Part shown: piece by piece, positions 33,906 to 42,986 of the stretch
How the letters are laid out: every line of letters starts with the position of its first letter
How positions within the stretch are numbered: position 1 is the first letter of the stretch
Assembly (NCBI GenBank): GCA_035293985.1
Contig: DATGLS010000012.1
Span: forward strand, 62,001 to 126,000
Source of the DNA: JAVDCA01 sp035293985
GTDB taxonomy: Bacteria > Pseudomonadota > Alphaproteobacteria > Rhizobiales > Xanthobacteraceae
Length of the DNA stretch: 64,000 bases
Direction: 5' to 3'
Translations under genes and position numbers: made by a program
The notes under the pieces: model-generated
Databases searched by the model: none
What the model was told of the DNA's origin: nothing
What the model saw: only the letters and a program-made list of their open reading frames with translations

Positions 33906-34436
33906 ATGAACGACCTGTCCGTCACCATCCGCCACGAGACCGCTCGCGACGCCGAGGCGATCGAGCGGCTGAACGAGCGCACCTTCGGCCCCGGCCGCTA
34001 CGCCAAGACGGCGTATCGTCTGCGCGAAGGCGCCACGCATTCGCTCGCGCTCTCGTTCACAGCGCGCATCGGCACGCTGCTCGTCGGCTCGGTGCGCCTG
34101 ACGCCGATCCGGATCGGCGAGACGCCGGCGCTGCTGCTCGGACCGCTGACCGTCGAGCCGCCGTTCCGCGCGCGCGGCATCGGCCTTGCTCTGATCAAGC
34201 GCGCGCTCGACGAGGCGCGAGACAAAGGGCACCGCCTCGTCATGCTGGTCGGCGACGAGCCCTACTACGCCCGCGCCGGCTTCAAGCCGATGCCGCAGGG
34301 CCGCGCCAAGATGCCGGGACCGGTCGACCCGGCACGGCTTCTCGTCGCGCAGCTTGTGCCCGACGCGTTCGAGGGCGTCTCCGGCGTAATCCAACCGGAT
34401 TACGCGTGGCCTGAAAAGAAGAAGCATCAGGAATGA
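33906..34436 (+). CDS. GNAT family N-acetyltransferase
   Basis: The 176-residue protein has the GNAT pattern: TIRHETARDAEAIERLNERTFG at the start, LLLGPLTVEPPFRARGIGLALI as the acetyl-CoA binding loop (R-x-x-G-x-A/G type), and a final GDEPYYARAGFKPMP typical of the YhbS-like subgroup. It would transfer an acetyl group to an unknown amine. It shares its orientation with the Nudix gene. The ATG at 33906 begins the domain. Confidence 0.85.
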   Translation: MNDLSVTIRHETARDAEAIERLNERTFGPGRYAKTAYRLREGATHSLALSFTARIGTLLVGSVRLTPIRIGETPALLLGPLTVEPPFRARGIGLALIKRALDEARDKGHRLVMLVGDEPYYARAGFKPMPQGRAKMPGPVDPARLLVAQLVPDAFEGVSGVIQPDYAWPEKKKHQE

Positions 34437-34451
34437 ATTTCGCGAATCGGA

Positions 34452-34910
34452 TTAGGCTTTTTGCAGGCGCGTGAGGGCGGCACGAGCCGCCGCTACCGCG
34501 AAGGTAGCGTCCGCACTGTTGACTCGAATATGCGGATCGTAGTCCGCACGATGTCTTTTCTCCTGCAGCTCGATTGCCGCTGTTGCAAACGCCGCGATAT
34601 CAGGGCCGAAGCCATTTTGAGGCGCGTAGGCGGCATACTTCGCCGGAAGCGTCTGCTTTTGAGCATCTTCACATACTTCGCGCAGGGAACGATGCTGTAT
34701 ACTACGATATACTAACGCGTACCGGCCCGACCCTCGGTGAACAGCTCCGACGACGAGATCGGAGGCTGCGGTGACCGCGGCGTGAAATACTCCATAGTAA
34801 GCGGCGGAAATCGCACGTCTCAGATCGACTTGTCGGGGCGGTCCTGCAGGCGGCGGACCGATTAAGGAGTCCGCCTGTTCAAACAGATGTTCAGGATTGA
34901 GAATCGCCAC
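34452..34910 (-). CDS. HEPN domain protein, possible RNase-type toxin
   Basis: The 152-residue helical protein matches HEPN-type sequences: RQVDLRRAISAAYYGVFHAAV near residues 26-46 and KRHRADYDPHIRV near the end. Arg121-x5-His127 fits the R-x4-6-H active motif of HEPN RNases. The start is probably GTG at 34910 (VAILNPEHLFEQA); no ATG fits the conserved N-terminus. The gene overlaps the end of the upstream partner gene by 20 bp. GC content here is about 53-57 percent against two-thirds around it, a sign of transfer. Toxin-antitoxin function is inferred from the coupling and the motif. It could also be a regulatory HEPN without catalysis. Confidence 0.7.
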   Translation of the reverse strand: MAILNPEHLFEQADSLIGPPPAGPPRQVDLRRAISAAYYGVFHAAVTAASDLVVGAVHRGSGRYALVYRSIQHRSLREVCEDAQKQTLPAKYAAYAPQNGFGPDIAAFATAAIELQEKRHRADYDPHIRVNSADATFAVAAARAALTRLQKA

Positions 34911-35193
34911 GGTCGGCGTCCGCAAGTTCGGCTTCAGTCGCGAATTCGACAATGGGAAATCGCGATTCGCCGGCGGTATGAAGATTCCTTTGGATCTGAA
35001 CGAGAGTATCGAGAACCTTGTCCCCGCTGATCGCCGTCGGCGACTCGGGCGCCAAAACAATCATGATCCGGAGCGCCTCGTGGCCTGCCGAATCGATTGT
35101 GGGTTCGCTGCTGACCGAAGTCACGTGTGCGTGGCTGAGATTCGCCGTCGCAACTTTGGTTGCAATGCTGACGATTTTGTCCTGATCAAGCAT
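34891..35193 (-). CDS. Small protein of unknown family, probable partner of the HEPN protein
   Basis: The 100-residue product starts MLDQDKIVSIATKVATANLS and contains a mixed alpha/beta core: VTSVSSEPTIDSAGHEALRIMIVLAP, then DKVLDTLVQIQRNLHTAGESRFPIVEFATEAEL. It has none of the GSxxxG...D motif of MNT nucleotidyltransferases that usually pair with HEPN. It overlaps the HEPN gene by 20 bp, so an antitoxin or regulator of HEPN is plausible. No Shine-Dalgarno sequence precedes the ATG; a TATATT hexamer lies only about 8 nt upstream, which would fit a leaderless transcript. Lower GC than neighbours. Confidence 0.6.
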   Translation of the reverse strand: MLDQDKIVSIATKVATANLSHAHVTSVSSEPTIDSAGHEALRIMIVLAPESPTAISGDKVLDTLVQIQRNLHTAGESRFPIVEFATEAELADADRGDSQS

Positions 35194-35256
35194 GCTGCCA
35201 ATATAGCAGCAACTCGTCCGGCAATTTAGTACGGGAGGGGGCATCGGAGACCTTGC

Positions 35257-37350
35257 TCACCTTCCCTCCCTCGCCCACGTCGCCGCCATGCTGCCGATCA
35301 GCAGGAGCAGGCCGAGCAGGCCGGCGAACATCGGCAGCACGCCGATGCCTCGCACGACGCTCGCGTCGCGCATCTTCACGCCGAGCCAGTCGTCGCCTTT
35401 GAAGGTGTCGCTCGAGCGCACCGCGAGGATGCGCGGCATGTCGAGGGCGCCGGAGGCGTCGGCGATGCGGCGGGAGTCGCCGCCGGTCGCGTTGGCGATC
35501 GGCGCGAGCACGTCGGGCGTCGAGGTCACCTCGGCGAACTCACGCGGATTGGCGGGCCCGACATTGACGAGCGCGGTGAGCTTGCCGTCGGTCGCGCGCC
35601 ACAGCCCGAGCTCGTTCGCCTGCACGGTGGAGCGCCACAGGCCGGGCTCGCCGGCATCGAGGTTGAGCGTCTTCGTTGCTCCGGTGGGTGACGTGAGCGT
35701 CACCGGATCGACCGTGTCGGCCATGGTCTGGCGCTCGACGGTCAGCTCCTTGCCGTGCACGACGAGGCGCAGCGCCTCCTCCTCGAGATCCGGCTGCTGC
35801 ATCAGCCAGTGCGAGAGGCGCCGCAGCAGGTCGATCTGCGGTCCGCCGCCCTCGTAGCCGCGCGCCCACAGCCAGATGTGATCCGACAGCAGCATGGCGA
35901 CGCGGCCCTTGCCCTCGCGCGAGAGCAGCAGCAGCGGCTTGTCGTCCGGGCCCTTCATCACGGCGGTGCCGGTCTGGTTGCGCGTATCCACCAGCCGGAA
36001 CCAGCGGCTCCAATGCGGCGGGTCGTCGGCGCCGCCTTCGAGGCCGCGCGTCACCGGATGGCGCTTGCCGGCGTCGGTGAGCCGGGCGTGGAACGGCTCC
36101 TGGGTCAGGTTGCCGGTCGGCTCGGCCGGCAGGATCTGGTTGAGCGGCGTGCGCCAGATGCTGGTCTGGCTCGCATAGTCGGGCCCGGCGGCGACCAGCA
36201 CGGCGCCGCCGTCGCGCACATACTTGGCGATGTTCTCGAAGTAGATGATCGGAAGCACGCCCTGGCGCGCATAGCGATCGAAGATGATGAGCTGGAAGTC
36301 GTCGAGCTTGCCGGTCGGATGGTTGGTGAACAGCTCGCGCGTCGGAAACGCGATCAGCGAGAGCTCGTTGATCGGCGTGCCGTCCTGCTTCTCGGGCGGC
36401 CGCAGGATGGTGAAATGCACGAGGTCGACGTTGGGATCGGATTTGAGCAGGTTGCGCCAGGTGCGCTCGCCGGCGTGCGGCTCGCCGGAGACGAGAAGGA
36501 CGCGCAGCTTGTCGCGCACGCCGTCGATCGAGACGACCGCGCGGTTGTTGACGGTGGTGAGCTCGCCGCCGGGCAGCGTCGAGGCTTCGATCTCGACGAT
36601 GTTCTGGCCCGAATGCGGGATCTGGATCTGCACGTCCGTGTTCTCGCCCGCGCGCACGGTGCGCTGGTCGAGGAGCTCGCCGTCGCGGCTGATCTTCACG
36701 TTGGCTGTTCCGCCGGCCGGAACGCCGGAATCCTCGACCCGGAACGTGAGCGTCTGCTGCTGGCCGACGATGCCGAAGCGCGGCGCGGCGACCAGCACGA
36801 CGCGGCGGTCGTGCTCGTTCGGCACGCCGGTGATCAGCGCATGCAGCGGCGCCTGGAAACCGAGCGCGGCAGCGTCGGTCGGCACGTCGTGCACGCGCCC
36901 ATCGGTGATCATGAAGGCGCCGGCGATGCGCTCGGGCGGCACATCGGCGAGCGTCGCCTGGAGCGCGTGGAAGAGCCGCGTGCCGTCGGTCTCGCCGTCC
37001 GCCTGGCCGGCCTCGACTACGCGAAGCTCCAGCCCCTTGATGCTCTGCAGCCGCTTGACCAGCGCGTCGCGTGCTTGCTCCGTCTGCTTGGTGCGATCGC
37101 CGAAGCTTTGGCTCGGGCTCTTGTCGACGACGACGACCGCGACCGAGGTCAGCGGGTCTCGATCCTCGCGCGTCACCGACGGGTTGGCGAGCGCCAGCAC
37201 CATGAGGCCGAGGGCGCTCGCGCGCAGCAGTGCGCCGCGCGTGCGGCTCACCAGCAGCAGCGCGACCACCGCGACCGCGACCACGACCGCGGTCCAGAGC
37301 ACTGCGACCGGCACCAGGGGCGAGAAGGCGATACCGTAGTTCAAACCCAC
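35257..37350 (-). CDS. Large membrane protein of the MoxR-DUF58 operon (glutamine-amidotransferase-like)
   Basis: The 697-residue protein has two N-terminal helices (about 10-55) and one C-terminal helix (about 668-690). The large part in between contains a VWA-like segment (SVAVVVVDKSPSQSFGDRTKQ), a class I glutamine amidotransferase-like segment (ISLIAFPTREL..DDFQLIIFDRYA, VAAGPDYAS) and strand-rich extracellular-type sequence. It looks like a periplasmic-facing stress or envelope protein that works with the MoxR ATPase. The start is GTG at 37350, which stands very close to AGGAG; the TTG two codons on is also possible. Gap to the upstream gene is 4 bp. Confidence 0.75.
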   Translation of the reverse strand: MGLNYGIAFSPLVPVAVLWTAVVVAVAVVALLLVSRTRGALLRASALGLMVLALANPSVTREDRDPLTSVAVVVVDKSPSQSFGDRTKQTEQARDALVKRLQSIKGLELRVVEAGQADGETDGTRLFHALQATLADVPPERIAGAFMITDGRVHDVPTDAAALGFQAPLHALITGVPNEHDRRVVLVAAPRFGIVGQQQTLTFRVEDSGVPAGGTANVKISRDGELLDQRTVRAGENTDVQIQIPHSGQNIVEIEASTLPGGELTTVNNRAVVSIDGVRDKLRVLLVSGEPHAGERTWRNLLKSDPNVDLVHFTILRPPEKQDGTPINELSLIAFPTRELFTNHPTGKLDDFQLIIFDRYARQGVLPIIYFENIAKYVRDGGAVLVAAGPDYASQTSIWRTPLNQILPAEPTGNLTQEPFHARLTDAGKRHPVTRGLEGGADDPPHWSRWFRLVDTRNQTGTAVMKGPDDKPLLLLSREGKGRVAMLLSDHIWLWARGYEGGGPQIDLLRRLSHWLMQQPDLEEEALRLVVHGKELTVERQTMADTVDPVTLTSPTGATKTLNLDAGEPGLWRSTVQANELGLWRATDGKLTALVNVGPANPREFAEVTSTPDVLAPIANATGGDSRRIADASGALDMPRILAVRSSDTFKGDDWLGVKMRDASVVRGIGVLPMFAGLLGLLLLIGSMAATWAREGR

Positions 37351-37354
37351 GCTC

Positions 37355-40171
37355 CTATTGCCCGAGGCGCTCGAGCAGCGCCGGCACGTGCACCTGGTCG
37401 GCCTTGTAGTTGCCGGTGAGCGTGTACATCACGATGTTGATGCCGGCGCGGATCGCGTACTCGCGCTGGCGCGGCTCGCCGGGCACCAGCGGCAGCATCG
37501 GCTGGCCGTCCGGGCGCAGCGCCCAGGCGCCGGCGAGGTCGTTCGAGGTGATGAGGATCGAGGAGACGCCGTCGCCGCCGCGCGCCGGGTGCTTGGCGTC
37601 GTCAGCGTCGTTCTCGTCGGCCGTCGGCAGCGCCTCGACCCACAGCTGGCCGTTGGTGTAGCGGCCCGGAAAGTCGCGCAGCAGGTAGAAGGTCTTGGTC
37701 AGCACGTGATCCTTCGGCACCGGCTCGAGCTCGGGAATGTCGAGCGAGCCGAGAATCTGCCGCAGCGCCACCATGCCGGGGCTGCGGTTCTCGCCGCCCG
37801 GCCCGGGCGGCGCCAGCACGGCGTCGCGCGTGTCGAACAGCACGGTGCCGCCCTGCTTCATGTAGGCGTCGAGGCGGGCGAGCGCCGCGGCGGACGGCTT
37901 CGGCGCGTTGGCCGAGATCGGCCAATAGATCAGCGGGAAGAAGGCGAGCTCGTCATGCTCGAGATCGAGCCCCATGGGCTGGCCGGCCTCGAGCGCGGTG
38001 CGCGACGCGAGGTAGAGCGTGAGGCCTTCGAGCCCGGCGCGGCTGATATTGTCGGCCTCGCCGTCGCCGGTGATCACATAGGCGAGGTGGGTCTCGAGCG
38101 TCGCCTTCATGGCGAACTTGTCGGCGGCCTCGTCGGCCGCGGAAGGCGCGACGTGGGCGAAGGCCGCGAGCACGACGCCGAGCAGGAGCACGGCGGCGAC
38201 GCGGTGGCGGCGCAGCAGGCGGTAGATGCCGCCGGCGAGCCAGAACACCACCATGGCGTCGATCAGCAGCAGCGCCAGCGCGGCGCTGAAGATCGCGCCG
38301 CGCAGATCCTGCGGCTCCGCGATACGGTAGCTTTCCACACGCGCGTGCAGCGGCGCGACGTCGATCGGCGCGAGCCGCTCTGCCGGTGTGAGCGTGTTGA
38401 CGGCGAGGAGGCCTTCGGGCGGGCCGTAGAAGCCCGGCGGGTTATCGGCCTTGGCATGGCCCGTGTAGTTCGCCGGGACCGGCCGCGCGGTCGGCGGCGG
38501 CGACACGAAGGTGCCGAAGCCGTCGAGGATGCGGGTGGGCGGCAGCACCTCGCGCGCACCCTCGGCGGCGTTCGTTTCGTTCGCCGTCGTGGTGCCGGAG
38601 AGGTTGACGATCTTGCGCAGCATGTCGACGAAGGTGCCGGACAGCGGCAGGTCGGACCAGCGCGTGTCGGCGGTGACGTGGAAGAGCACGATCATTCCCT
38701 TGCCGCGCTGCGCCGCGGTGACCAGTGGGGTGCCGTCCGCGAGAGTCGCCCAGGTATGATCGCCGAGGCCGATGTCCGGCTCGGCCAGCACCTGGCGGGT
38801 GACGGTGACGTCGTTCGGCACCGGCATGCCGATGAAGGGGCTCTCGCGCGAGAAGCTGCCGAGCGGCTGCGGCTTCTCCCAGCTCAGACTCCCGCCGAGG
38901 ATGCGGCCGCCCCGCCGCAGCTTGACCGGCACCAGCTCGTCGTCGGACGCGGCGAGCCGCGGGCCGGCGAAGCGCACCAGCACGCCGCCGTCGTCGACCC
39001 ATTTGGCGAGCTTGGCGCGCTCGTCCGGCGCGATGGTTCCGACGTCGGCCAGGATGATCATCGGGATCTTCTGCTCGGCGAAGCGCGCGATCGCAACCGA
39101 CGGCGAGCCGCGCTCGCCGAGGCGTACGTCGGCGAATGGCGAGAGCGCTCGGCTGAGGTAGTAGTTCGAGGCGAGCAGCGGCTCGGCGGTATCGACCGTC
39201 GCGCCGGAGACGATGCCGATGGTGCGTCGGCGCCAGCGCTTGTCGAGGAGCTGCACGGCGCCGGCGGAGCGGTCGCCGTCGATCTCGAGCCGGGCGATGT
39301 CGTTGCGAATCTCGACCGGCAGGTCGAACTTCGCCTCGGCTTCGCGGGCGTCGCTCGCGAACTCGTAGCGGGCCTCGCCGACCGGCAGGCCTTTGAGATC
39401 GAGCGCGCGCACCGTGCCGTCGTCCTGCGTGCCCGTATAGGCGCGCAGGACCTTGACGGTGAGGCCGCCGGCCGCGTTGTCGGCGGCGGTGAGTGCGTGG
39501 GTGCCGCGCACGCCGCCGATCACCACGGTGACGGGCCGGCTGCCGGCGAGCCGCGCCAGTGCGGTGACGAAATCCTTTCCCTTGCCCATGTCGATGCCGT
39601 CGGTGAGCCAGACCAGCTCGACGTCCTTGGTGCGGTTGATGAGCCGCTCGATCTCCGGCAGTGCCTCGGTGCGGTCGACCGTATAGGGCTTCGGCGCGAT
39701 CTCGCGCAGCCGCACGCGCGCGGCGGCGGGCGTCTCGAGCGAGACGTCGCGTTGCGTCTCCGACAGCGGCACGAGGGCGACCGGACGGTTGTCCTGCTCG
39801 GCGCGGGCGATCAGATCCTCGGCGGTTCCGAGCCGCACCGGCCAGGTCGCGGCGGCCGACCAGGTGTCGTCGATCAACAGCGCCATCGGCAGGCTGTTGC
39901 TGCCGCTCGCCACCGGTGGATTCCACAAGGGACCTGCGGCCGCGAGCACGATCAGGGCCGCGAGCAGGAGACGCAGCAGCGTGAGCCACCAGGGCGTTCG
40001 CGCCGGCGTCTCCTCTTTCGGCGCGATATCGAACAGGAGGCGCGTCGGCGGAAACGCGATGCGGCGCGGCCGCGGGGGCACGAGCCGCAACAGCCACCAC
40101 AGCACCGGCAGCCCGAGCAGGGCGAACAGGACGAGCGGCTCAGCGAAGGCGAGCGGCAGGCCGGGGATCAT
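37355..40171 (-). CDS. BatA-like plus DUF4159 domain membrane protein
   Basis: The 938-residue protein begins with a BatA (aerotolerance regulator) N-terminal region: two helices around LVLFALLGLPVLWWLLRLV and LTLLRLLLAALIVLAAAGPLW. A VWA-like domain follows (ALLIDDTWSAAATWPVRLGT, VELVWLTDGIDMGKG). Two helices near residues 640-690 lead to a C-terminal DUF4159 domain (FKNY-type fold; GGTVLFDTRDAVLAPPGPGG, FPGRYTNGQLWVEA, YAIRAGINIVMYTLTGNYKADQVH). Such proteins always travel with MoxR and DUF58. The ATG at 40171 overlaps the TGA of the DUF58 gene (ATGA). Function probably envelope-stress or chaperone-type assembly; not proved. Confidence 0.85.
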   Translation of the reverse strand: MIPGLPLAFAEPLVLFALLGLPVLWWLLRLVPPRPRRIAFPPTRLLFDIAPKEETPARTPWWLTLLRLLLAALIVLAAAGPLWNPPVASGSNSLPMALLIDDTWSAAATWPVRLGTAEDLIARAEQDNRPVALVPLSETQRDVSLETPAAARVRLREIAPKPYTVDRTEALPEIERLINRTKDVELVWLTDGIDMGKGKDFVTALARLAGSRPVTVVIGGVRGTHALTAADNAAGGLTVKVLRAYTGTQDDGTVRALDLKGLPVGEARYEFASDAREAEAKFDLPVEIRNDIARLEIDGDRSAGAVQLLDKRWRRRTIGIVSGATVDTAEPLLASNYYLSRALSPFADVRLGERGSPSVAIARFAEQKIPMIILADVGTIAPDERAKLAKWVDDGGVLVRFAGPRLAASDDELVPVKLRRGGRILGGSLSWEKPQPLGSFSRESPFIGMPVPNDVTVTRQVLAEPDIGLGDHTWATLADGTPLVTAAQRGKGMIVLFHVTADTRWSDLPLSGTFVDMLRKIVNLSGTTTANETNAAEGAREVLPPTRILDGFGTFVSPPPTARPVPANYTGHAKADNPPGFYGPPEGLLAVNTLTPAERLAPIDVAPLHARVESYRIAEPQDLRGAIFSAALALLLIDAMVVFWLAGGIYRLLRRHRVAAVLLLGVVLAAFAHVAPSAADEAADKFAMKATLETHLAYVITGDGEADNISRAGLEGLTLYLASRTALEAGQPMGLDLEHDELAFFPLIYWPISANAPKPSAAALARLDAYMKQGGTVLFDTRDAVLAPPGPGGENRSPGMVALRQILGSLDIPELEPVPKDHVLTKTFYLLRDFPGRYTNGQLWVEALPTADENDADDAKHPARGGDGVSSILITSNDLAGAWALRPDGQPMLPLVPGEPRQREYAIRAGINIVMYTLTGNYKADQVHVPALLERLGQ

Positions 40172-41130
40172 GCCGATGCCTCCGCGGCGTCGGCGATGTC
40201 GGTGCCGCGCCAGCGCTCGAAGTCGAAGCCGCCGCCGGTGCCGCCGAGCCGCGCATGCAGCGCGAGCAGGAGATCGCTCGCCGGCCGGTCGGTGCGATGA
40301 ATGACGAAGCTCCAGCCGAGGCGGTCGGTCTCGGCGCGGATCGCGGCGCGGTGGCGCTCGATACGGGCCTGGTAGTCGGCGCGCCAGGTCTCGGCGCGGC
40401 CGGCCGTGATCGCGCCGGCACCTTCCGGCTCGATGAACTCGACCCGGCCCGCATACGGGAAGGTCTCTTCCGCCGGGTCGACGATCTGCACCGCGTGGCC
40501 GTGCGCGTGCGTCGCCGAAAGCTGCGCGATCATGCGCTCGACGTCGGCGATCGGGCTCCAGAAGTCCGACAGGAGCAGGATCTCGGCGCGCGGGGAGGGC
40601 GTGAACGCAGCCGGCAGGCTGGTGCGCGCGCTCGCATCGTGCAGCATCGCCTCTGCCATGCGCTCGATCACGTTGCGACTCGCGGTCGGGCGCATCAGGC
40701 CCGGGATGCCGACGCGCTCGCCGCCCTCGATCAGCACCTCGGCGAGCGCGAGCGCGATCACCAGCGTGCGCTCGAGCTTGCTCTCGATCGCGAGTGCCGA
40801 TTTGAACGACATCGAGGCCGAGCGGTCGGGCCAAATCCACACCGTGTGCGCGGCTTCCCATTCCTGCTCGCGCACGTAGAGATGATCGTCGCGCGCCGAG
40901 CGGCGCCAGTCGACGCGCGCGGCCGGCTCGCCCGACATGAAGCGGCGGTACTGCCAGAAATTCTCGCCCGGCCCGGCCCGGCGGCGGCCGTGCAGCCCGT
41001 GAATGATGGTCGCCGCTACCCGGCGCGCCTCGAGGATCAGCCGCGGCATGGTGGCCGCGAGCGTCCGGCCGCCGCCGACGGCGTGGCCGATCGTCTGGGC
41101 TTCCTCGGGGGCAGCGGCGGTCTTTGCCAT
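40168..41130 (-). CDS. DUF58 domain-containing protein
   Basis: The 320-residue protein has the DUF58 signature GENFWQYRRFMSGEPAARVDWRRSARDDHLYVREQEWE, in which the RxxDWxxSAR core is typical, followed by a VWA-like segment (WIWPDRSASMSF). Partner of MoxR AAA+ ATPases, which are thought to use DUF58/VWA proteins for substrate or metal insertion. The gap to moxR is 3 bp and its TGA overlaps the start of the next gene, so the operon is tightly coupled. No membrane helix is seen. Confidence 0.9.
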   Translation of the reverse strand: MAKTAAAPEEAQTIGHAVGGGRTLAATMPRLILEARRVAATIIHGLHGRRRAGPGENFWQYRRFMSGEPAARVDWRRSARDDHLYVREQEWEAAHTVWIWPDRSASMSFKSALAIESKLERTLVIALALAEVLIEGGERVGIPGLMRPTASRNVIERMAEAMLHDASARTSLPAAFTPSPRAEILLLSDFWSPIADVERMIAQLSATHAHGHAVQIVDPAEETFPYAGRVEFIEPEGAGAITAGRAETWRADYQARIERHRAAIRAETDRLGWSFVIHRTDRPASDLLLALHARLGGTGGGFDFERWRGTDIADAAEASA

Positions 41131-41133
41131 TCC

Positions 41134-42144
41134 TCAGCCGACTTTCGCTTTCAGCCGGGCGATGACCGCCGGAATGGTCTCGCCGTCGGCGCGCGCCGCG
41201 AAGGTCAACGCCATGCGATGCTTGAGCACCGGCTCGGCGAGCGCCACCACGTCGTCGACCGAGGGCGCGTAGCGTCCCTCGACGAGCGCGCGGGCGCGAA
41301 CCGCGAGCATCAGCGACTGGCTCGCGCGCGGCGAGGGGCCCCAGGCGATCAGCTTGCCGAGCTCGCCCGCTTCCGGGCCCGGCCTCGCCGAGCGCACCAG
41401 CGCGAGGATCGCATTGACGACCGATTCGCCGACCGGCAGGCGCCGCACCAGACGCTGGGCGGCGATCAGCTCGTCGGCGGTCATCGCCGGCTTCGGCTTG
41501 GTCTCCTCCGCGCCGGTCGTGTCGAACAGGATGCGGCGCTCGGCGTCGCGGTCTGGATAATCGACGTCGATCTCCATGAGAAAGCGGTCGAGCTGTGCCT
41601 CGGGAAGCGGGTAGGTGCCTTCCTGCTCGATCGGGTTCTGCGTCGCCAGTACGTGGAACGGCTTCGGCAGGTCGTGGCGTGCGCCCGCGACGGTGACGTG
41701 CTGCTCCTGCATGGCCTGCAGCAAGGCCGACTGGGTGCGTGGGCTCGCGCGGTTGATCTCGTCGGCCATCAACAGCTGGGCAAAAATGGGTCCGGAGATG
41801 AAACGGAAGCTGCGCTTGCCGCCCGGGTTCTCTTCCAGCACCTCGGTGCCGAGGATGTCCGGCGGCATCAGGTCGGGGGTGAACTGCACGCGGCGCGCCT
41901 CGAGGCCGAGCACCGTGCCCATCGTATCGACGAGCTTGGTCTTGGCGAGGCCCGGCACGCCGACCAAAAGTCCATGACCACCGGACAGCACCGTGATCAG
42001 CGCCTGCTCGACCACCTTGTCCTGGCCGAAGATCACCGCCGCGATGGCGGTGCGCGCAGCCTGCACGTGCACGGCGGTTGATTCGGCCGCCCGCACGATC
42101 ATGTCCTCGAGCTTTTCGGTGCTCTCACTGCCGGCGGATGCCAT
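41134..42144 (-). CDS. moxR: MoxR family AAA+ ATPase
   Basis: The 336-residue protein has Walker A GVPGLAKT (62-69), Walker B LLMADEI (Asp128, Glu129), sensor NPIEQEGTYPLPEAQLDRF and the C-terminal lid. MoxR ATPases are chaperone-like proteins for assembly or cofactor insertion of VWA/DUF58 partners. The ATG at 42144 has GAGGAG 6 nt upstream; a GTG one codon earlier is too close. It is the first gene of the operon with DUF58, BatA/DUF4159 and the membrane protein; it is divergent from the DUF1285 gene with 225 bp between. Confidence 0.92.
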   Translation of the reverse strand: MASAGSESTEKLEDMIVRAAESTAVHVQAARTAIAAVIFGQDKVVEQALITVLSGGHGLLVGVPGLAKTKLVDTMGTVLGLEARRVQFTPDLMPPDILGTEVLEENPGGKRSFRFISGPIFAQLLMADEINRASPRTQSALLQAMQEQHVTVAGARHDLPKPFHVLATQNPIEQEGTYPLPEAQLDRFLMEIDVDYPDRDAERRILFDTTGAEETKPKPAMTADELIAAQRLVRRLPVGESVVNAILALVRSARPGPEAGELGKLIAWGPSPRASQSLMLAVRARALVEGRYAPSVDDVVALAEPVLKHRMALTFAARADGETIPAVIARLKAKVG

Positions 42145-42369
42145 CACCTGCTCCTCGTTGAATTCGCATCACGTTTCATACACATAACGCACCATGTGCC
42201 GGCTGCGACCAATCACAACCGTGCCCCACGTCGGGCCGTCCGCCCCTACCCATCGCCCGGGGTCTTCCGCATCCGCGAAGAGTCTACGCTATTTTCGCGC
42301 CGTGCGCGGCGGCCGCGCGGCCTCACGATCGCGCGAGCGGATGTCGAGGGCCGAAGTTTGAGGCCAACA

Positions 42370-42984
42370 ATGGCGAAGGAAGGGCAGAGCGCGCAGTTGG
42401 AAGGCATAGCTGGCGCCGCCAAAGCGGCCGGCGGCCGCGGCCCTCCGCCCGTACATCTATGGAATCCGCCGTATTGCGGCGAGATCGACATGCGGATCGC
42501 CGCCGATGGTACCTGGTTCTACCAGAAGACGCCGATCGGACGCGCACCACTTGTGAAGTTGTTCGCCTCCGTACTCAAGCGCGAAGGTGATCATTATTAC
42601 CTTGTCACGCCTGTGGAAAAATGCGGCATCACGGTCGACGAGGCACCCTTCCTCGCGGTCGAGCTCGCGATGGATAATGCTGACGCTACGGCAGGACAGG
42701 CCGCGAGTCGCGTTTTGCGCTTTCGCACCAATGTGGACGACTGGGTCACGGCCGGCCCGGAAAATCCGCTGCGCTTCGAGCCCGAGCCTGCGACCGGGGG
42801 GCTGAAACCATTCCTACACGTGCGGCGCAATCTCTGGGCCAAGGTGACGCGGGCGTTGTTCTATGATCTCGTCGAGCTCGGCGAGGAGCGCGACGTCGCC
42901 GGCGAGCGCATGTTCGGGGTCGCATCCGGCCCATCCTTCTTCGTGATGGCGCCGGCCGACAGCATTGCGGGACTGCGGGATTGA
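42370..42984 (+). CDS. DUF1285 domain-containing protein
   Basis: The 204-residue protein matches DUF1285: PPVHLWNPPYCGEIDMRIAADGTWFYQKTPIGRAPLVKLFASVL, then HYYLVTPVEKCGITVDEAPFLAVEL. The Gly-Asp-Ile and Thr-Pro-Ile-Gly-Arg segments are the conserved core. Structures of this family show two similar beta-rich subdomains, with a proposed ligand or nucleotide-like binding role; the function is unknown. Met at 42370 begins the recognised domain. It precedes the CoA-type Nudix and cca genes with a gap of 2 bp to the next gene. Confidence 0.85.
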   Translation: MAKEGQSAQLEGIAGAAKAAGGRGPPPVHLWNPPYCGEIDMRIAADGTWFYQKTPIGRAPLVKLFASVLKREGDHYYLVTPVEKCGITVDEAPFLAVELAMDNADATAGQAASRVLRFRTNVDDWVTAGPENPLRFEPEPATGGLKPFLHVRRNLWAKVTRALFYDLVELGEERDVAGERMFGVASGPSFFVMAPADSIAGLRD

Positions 42985-42986
42985 GC

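Noticed and set aside
37358..40300. A 980-codon open frame on the plus strand opposite the DUF4159 gene
   Set aside because: It is antisense to a gene with clear BatA/DUF4159 features; long antisense frames are expected in GC-rich DNA and the translation is Arg/Gly/Ala-rich without a domain.
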